Source of the DNA: Leucobacter sp.
Lineage (GTDB): Bacteria; Actinomycetota; Actinomycetes; Actinomycetales; Microbacteriaceae
Assembly: GCA_031178565.1 (NCBI GenBank)
Contig: JAPSIU010000124.1
Coordinates: forward strand, 1 to 7,662
Length of the DNA: 7,662 nucleotides
Direction of reading: 5' to 3'
Shown here: positions 5,504 through 7,662 of the stretch, in pieces
How the letters are laid out: every line of letters starts with the position of its first letter
Position numbering within the stretch: position 1 is the first letter of the stretch
Notes under the pieces: generated by a model
What the model was told of the DNA's origin: nothing
Database searches by the model: none
What the model saw: the letters and a program-made list of their open reading frames with translations, nothing else
Made by a program: the position numbers and the translations under genes

Positions 5504-6637
5504 TCAGGCCGGGCCGGCGGTCGCGCGTGCGGCGCGCGCGACGAGGCGCTCGAGGGGCCCGCGGCCGAAGCAGGCCGACCAGAGGACCGCGCCGCTCAGC
5601 AGGGCGATGCTCGACCAGCCCCACGCGGCCTCCGCGGTATCGCCGAGCGGGTTGATGATGCAGGCGAGGGTGATGATGTGGATGCTGTAGGCGGTCAGCG
5701 GCATGGATCCCAGCGCCGCGAGGGGGAGCAGGAGCCGGCGAAGCGGCTGGGCGAGGAGCAGGGACAGGCCGACGATCGCGACGGCGAGGCCTCCGGATCC
5801 GAGAACCTCCGCGGTTCCTCCGGAGTGCGGCTCGACCAGGAAGAACGCCTCCGCCATTCGCTCCAGCGGCATCTGCTCCGCGAGGAGCTCGGCGTAGGGG
5901 GTGCCCGGAGGCTCCGCTCCGACGGCGGGGCCGGTCGGGGAGATGACGGAGTCGCGCTCGGGTACCGGGCTCGCGAGCGCGCCGAGCCCGTACCCAGCGA
6001 CGGAAAGTGCGATCCCGGCCACCAGGCAGCACGCGGCGGTGCGGCGCCGGTCGAGGCGCATGCGTCCGAGCGCCATCCCGCCGAGCAGGAAGGTCATCCA
6101 CACCGTGAGCGGGTAGGCGCCGAACAGGGCGAAGTCGAGGCCGGGACCCGACGCCCCGAGGCTCACGGCGTAGAGCCCGGCGAGCAGCGGGGGACCGAGC
6201 ACGGCGAGCAGACTGGCCGCGAGGAGCAGCCGCGCGGGTGGCCAGCGCAGGAAGGGCAGCGCCGCGATGTAGAGCAGCCCGTACACGGTCAGGATCACGG
6301 CGACTCCGGTGTTGAGGATCTCGAGCGCGAGGCCGGCGGCGAAGATCGCCGATCCGCGCCCCACGAGCCCGAGCCGGATGCGGCCGACGCTGTGCGGGGA
6401 GGGTGGCTCGGTTCGGCCGCTCAGGATCGCGATGGAGACGCCCGCGAGGACCGCGAAGAGGATCGACGAGCGTCCGTGGACGACCGCGCCCCAGGTCTCC
6501 GGGCGGAAGAGGTCGAGGGTCTCGGGAGCATCCAGGTGCGCACCCATCATCCCGAGGATCGCGAGACCGCGCGCGATGTCGAGTCCCATGATCCGAGGCG
6601 GGCGTCCGAAGTCGCGGAACCAGGCGAGAGGCGGCAC
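5504..6637 (-). CDS. DUF418/HGSNAT-like multi-pass membrane protein
   Basis: A 377-residue membrane protein with roughly ten hydrophobic segments. Seen: the N-terminal RIMGLDIARGLAILGMMGAHL (16-35), typical of the DUF1624/HGSNAT and DUF418 families; VVHGRSSILFAVLAGVSIA (52-70) with H54; EPHSGGTAEVLGSGGLAVA (269-287) with H271; and GSMPLTAYSIHII (310-322). Relatives are thought to be membrane-bound acyltransferases moving acyl groups across the membrane onto sugars or other acceptors, with a membrane histidine important in HGSNAT. No substrate can be assigned. The GTG start at 6637 is preceded by AGGA 7 nt upstream, which overlaps a possible -10 TAGGAT; ATG 6589 (residue 17), just before GLDIARG, is a plausible later start. 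The loop at ~222-265 is long and Pro/Glu-rich. Confidence 0.82.
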   Translation of the reverse strand: MPPLAWFRDFGRPPRIMGLDIARGLAILGMMGAHLDAPETLDLFRPETWGAVVHGRSSILFAVLAGVSIAILSGRTEPPSPHSVGRIRLGLVGRGSAIFAAGLALEILNTGVAVILTVYGLLYIAALPFLRWPPARLLLAASLLAVLGPPLLAGLYAVSLGASGPGLDFALFGAYPLTVWMTFLLGGMALGRMRLDRRRTAACCLVAGIALSVAGYGLGALASPVPERDSVISPTGPAVGAEPPGTPYAELLAEQMPLERMAEAFFLVEPHSGGTAEVLGSGGLAVAIVGLSLLLAQPLRRLLLPLAALGSMPLTAYSIHIITLACIINPLGDTAEAAWGWSSIALLSGAVLWSACFGRGPLERLVARAARATAGPA

Positions 6638-6643
6638 ACCGCG

Positions 6644-6649
6644 ATCCTA
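6644..6649 (-). promoter_or_regulatory. Candidate -10 (TAGGAT) for the minus-strand membrane protein gene
   Basis: On the minus strand TAGGAT lies exactly 6 nt before the GTG at 6637, matching the leaderless geometry of the other first genes here. The same bases contain AGGA, which could instead be a Shine-Dalgarno site at 7 nt, so this element is ambiguous. No clear -35 is visible. Confidence 0.35.
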
Positions 6650-6727
6650 TCCGGCTGCGTGCACGGCGCCCTGGTCCGCGCCGGGGCTCGCTCACAGGGA
6701 AGAATCAGCTACGCCGTGACCGTTTTG

Positions 6728-6733
6728 TAATCT
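6728..6733 (+). promoter_or_regulatory. Candidate -10 (TAATCT) of a leaderless promoter for the 79-residue protein
   Basis: An AT-rich island (6723-6737) stands out from its GC-rich surroundings. Within it TAATCT is 6 nt before ATG 6740, so the predicted transcription start is the A of the ATG. The bases before the ATG (AGAAGC) leave no properly spaced Shine-Dalgarno site. The -35 region is weak. This site and the minus-strand one share the 102-bp divergent spacer 6638-6739, where I see no other strong element. Confidence 0.5.
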
Positions 6734-6739
6734 AGAAGC

Positions 6740-6979
6740 ATGGCCAGGAGACACTTCCCCGCACTGCCCGACAGCGTTCAGGCGCTCGTGATCGCGGGTC
6801 TCGACCGCGAGATCTCCGCTCACGAGCGGAGGATCAGGCGGCTCGGCGGGGATCTCGAAGCGCTCGCGGTCGCCCAGAACGACCTGGGCTGGGTGCGACG
6901 CCTCCGAGACCGCTTCGCCGCCGAGAGGCGCGCTCACGACGAGGAGACGCAGCACACCGAGGCCCGGCTCACGCGCTGA
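6740..6979 (+). CDS. Small helical protein of unknown function
   Basis: A 79-residue, highly charged soluble protein that I do not recognise. Residues ~12-78 are almost continuously helix-forming, with heptad-like spacing of hydrophobic residues (LVIAGLDREISAHERRIRRLGGDLEALAVAQNDLGWVRRLRDRFAAERRAHDEE), so a coiled coil or helical hairpin broken at GG (36-37) is likely. There is no signal peptide, membrane segment or cysteine. The codon pattern (G/C third positions) and a well-placed promoter element support a real gene. It converges on the AAA+ ATPase gene with an 8-bp gap; convergence argues against co-transcription, so a shared role is not implied. Confidence 0.72.
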   Translation: MARRHFPALPDSVQALVIAGLDREISAHERRIRRLGGDLEALAVAQNDLGWVRRLRDRFAAERRAHDEETQHTEARLTR

Positions 6980-7001
6980 GGCTCGGCTCACGCGCTGAGG
7001 C
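6965..7001. repeat. 18-bp tandem direct repeat separating two convergent stop codons
   Basis: The 18 bases at 6965-6982 recur exactly at 6984-7001 (period 19). Each copy contains both TCA (a minus-strand stop) and TGA (a plus-strand stop). The small helical protein uses the TGA of copy 1 (6977-6979), and the ATPase uses the TCA of copy 2 (6988-6990). With a single copy the two genes would overlap tail to tail. The CTCA/TGAG pairs could form a weak hairpin, but there is no T-run. Confidence 0.8.
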
Positions 7002-7662
7002 GGAATCCCTGTCCCTGCAGGATCAGGGCGAGCACACGACGGTCCTCGCGGTGCATGACTCCCTCGACGAACCTCCGGAGGGCGTGATCGAGGGGGACGA
7101 CTCCCGCGCTGCCGACGACCTTCTGCAGGATCGCGACGAGAGTGCGGGGCGCGAGCACCGATTCCTCGAGGCCGGGCCGGCCGTCGATCCCGCGCTCGGT
7201 GCTCACGAAGTCCGCGAAGCCCTCGCCGTGGGATCCCGCGAACACCTGCTGGCTGATGAAGGCGGCTCTTGCGACGCGCTGCAGCTCGTCGGCGGAGAGC
7301 TCCGTCGGGAGTTCCCCGCGGCCGTCCACGACGGCGGCGGTCGCGAGCAGCGCGTTCTCCTCGGGGAACTCGTCGTAGCTGCGACCCGTATCCGGGTAGT
7401 GGACGCGGTAGCTGTTCGCGCCGAAGCGGTTGACGAGTTCCGCACTGAGTCGGTCGAGCCCGCGGTAGCGGTGCGGCGTCTGCTCGTTCGCCGTCGCCAG
7501 GATCGCGAAGCCCGGGGCGATGGTGACGGGTCGGCCGGCGTCCTCTTGCACGTTGAGCGTGTCCCCGGGCCGCAGCTGCAGGATCCGGTTGAGCCGCTTC
7601 AGGAACTCCGGCGGCATCGCGTTCAGCTCGTCGAGGATCACGGGCCTGCCCTCGGTCATGGC
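6988..7662 (-). CDS. AAA+ ATPase, AAA_5/MoxR-like, C-terminal part (5' end outside window)
   Basis: At least 224 C-terminal codons of an AAA+ ATPase of the dynein-related AAA_5/MoxR-like group, which remodels protein complexes using ATP. The frame stays open at the right edge (an Ala codon precedes the first Met), so the N-terminus with Walker A lies outside. Seen, numbering from the Met at 7659: Walker B GRPVILDELNAMP (4-16) with D10/E11; sensor 1 FAILATANEQ (51-60) with N58; an arginine-finger region LSAELVNRF (71-79) with R78; and a sensor 2-like APRTLVAILQKV (170-181) with R172. The C-terminal lid (~120-223) is helical. MoxR-type ATPases often act with a von Willebrand A protein as metal-insertion or assembly chaperones; no such partner is visible here. 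Confidence 0.85.
   Translation of the reverse strand, partial: AMTEGRPVILDELNAMPPEFLKRLNRILQLRPGDTLNVQEDAGRPVTIAPGFAILATANEQTPHRYRGLDRLSAELVNRFGANSYRVHYPDTGRSYDEFPEENALLATAAVVDGRGELPTELSADELQRVARAAFISQQVFAGSHGEGFADFVSTERGIDGRPGLEESVLAPRTLVAILQKVVGSAGVVPLDHALRRFVEGVMHREDRRVLALILQGQGFRLSA

Noticed and set aside
6662..6718. Inverted repeat CACGGCG (6662-6668) and CGCCGTG (6712-6718) in the divergent spacer
   Set aside because: Only seven bases with a 43-bp gap and no relation to the proposed -10 elements; expected by chance in GC-rich DNA.
5211..6730. Two ~470-490 codon frames overlapping the DUF418-like gene
   Set aside because: Both are Arg/Pro/Gly-rich shadows; the 5504-6637 minus-strand frame alone gives a membrane protein with family motifs.
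7142..7378. 78-codon plus-strand frame opposite the AAA+ ATPase gene
   Set aside because: Ser-rich shadow of the ATPase lid region with no independent support.

Overview
This window comes from a high-GC bacterium (about 70% GC by eye, strong G/C third-position bias, short gaps, overlapping stop/start codons). The protein types fit Actinomycetota, and Microbacteriaceae is my best guess; no RNA gene or marker protein settles this. No tRNA, rRNA, CRISPR array, insertion sequence, phage gene or attachment site was seen.

Layout. (1) The left edge holds the 3' end of a glycerate kinase gene. (2) A 58-bp gap carries a good promoter overlaid by nested inverted repeats. It drives six genes packed head to tail on the + strand (400-5094): an XRE-cupin regulator, a free-standing B3/B4 (PheRS editing-domain-like) protein, an RhtA-type EamA exporter, a small antibiotic-biosynthesis-monooxygenase (ABM)-fold protein, a DapA-superfamily aldolase/lyase, and an MFS transporter. 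Every junction overlaps or is separated by only 6 bp, so this looks like one operon under its own first gene. (3) A 93-bp spacer with short GC-rich repeats leads to a DUF2277 gene. (4) A DUF418/HGSNAT-like multi-pass membrane protein is encoded convergently on the minus strand. (5) A divergent promoter region precedes a 79-residue helical orphan protein. (6) The right edge holds, on the minus strand, the 3' part of an AAA_5/MoxR-like ATPase gene, converging on the orphan with only 8 bp between stops.

The six-gene operon is the part most worth attention. Its parts suggest response to a small amino-acid-like molecule: sensing (XRE-cupin), hydrolysis of misacylated tRNA or binding of it (B3/B4), export (RhtA-like and MFS), and chemical conversion (DapA-like lyase and ABM-like enzyme). 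The substrate cannot be read from the sequence, and the lyase lacks residues that define true dihydrodipicolinate synthase.

A second pattern crosses the window. All four genes that appear to begin a transcription unit (starts at 400, 5188, 6740 and, on the minus strand, 6637) have a TANNNT hexamer exactly 6 nt before the start codon. None of the internal operon genes does, and most of those have a Shine-Dalgarno sequence instead. This is the geometry of leaderless transcription. Two independent short tandem duplications lie over stop codons (5074-5116 and 6965-7001).
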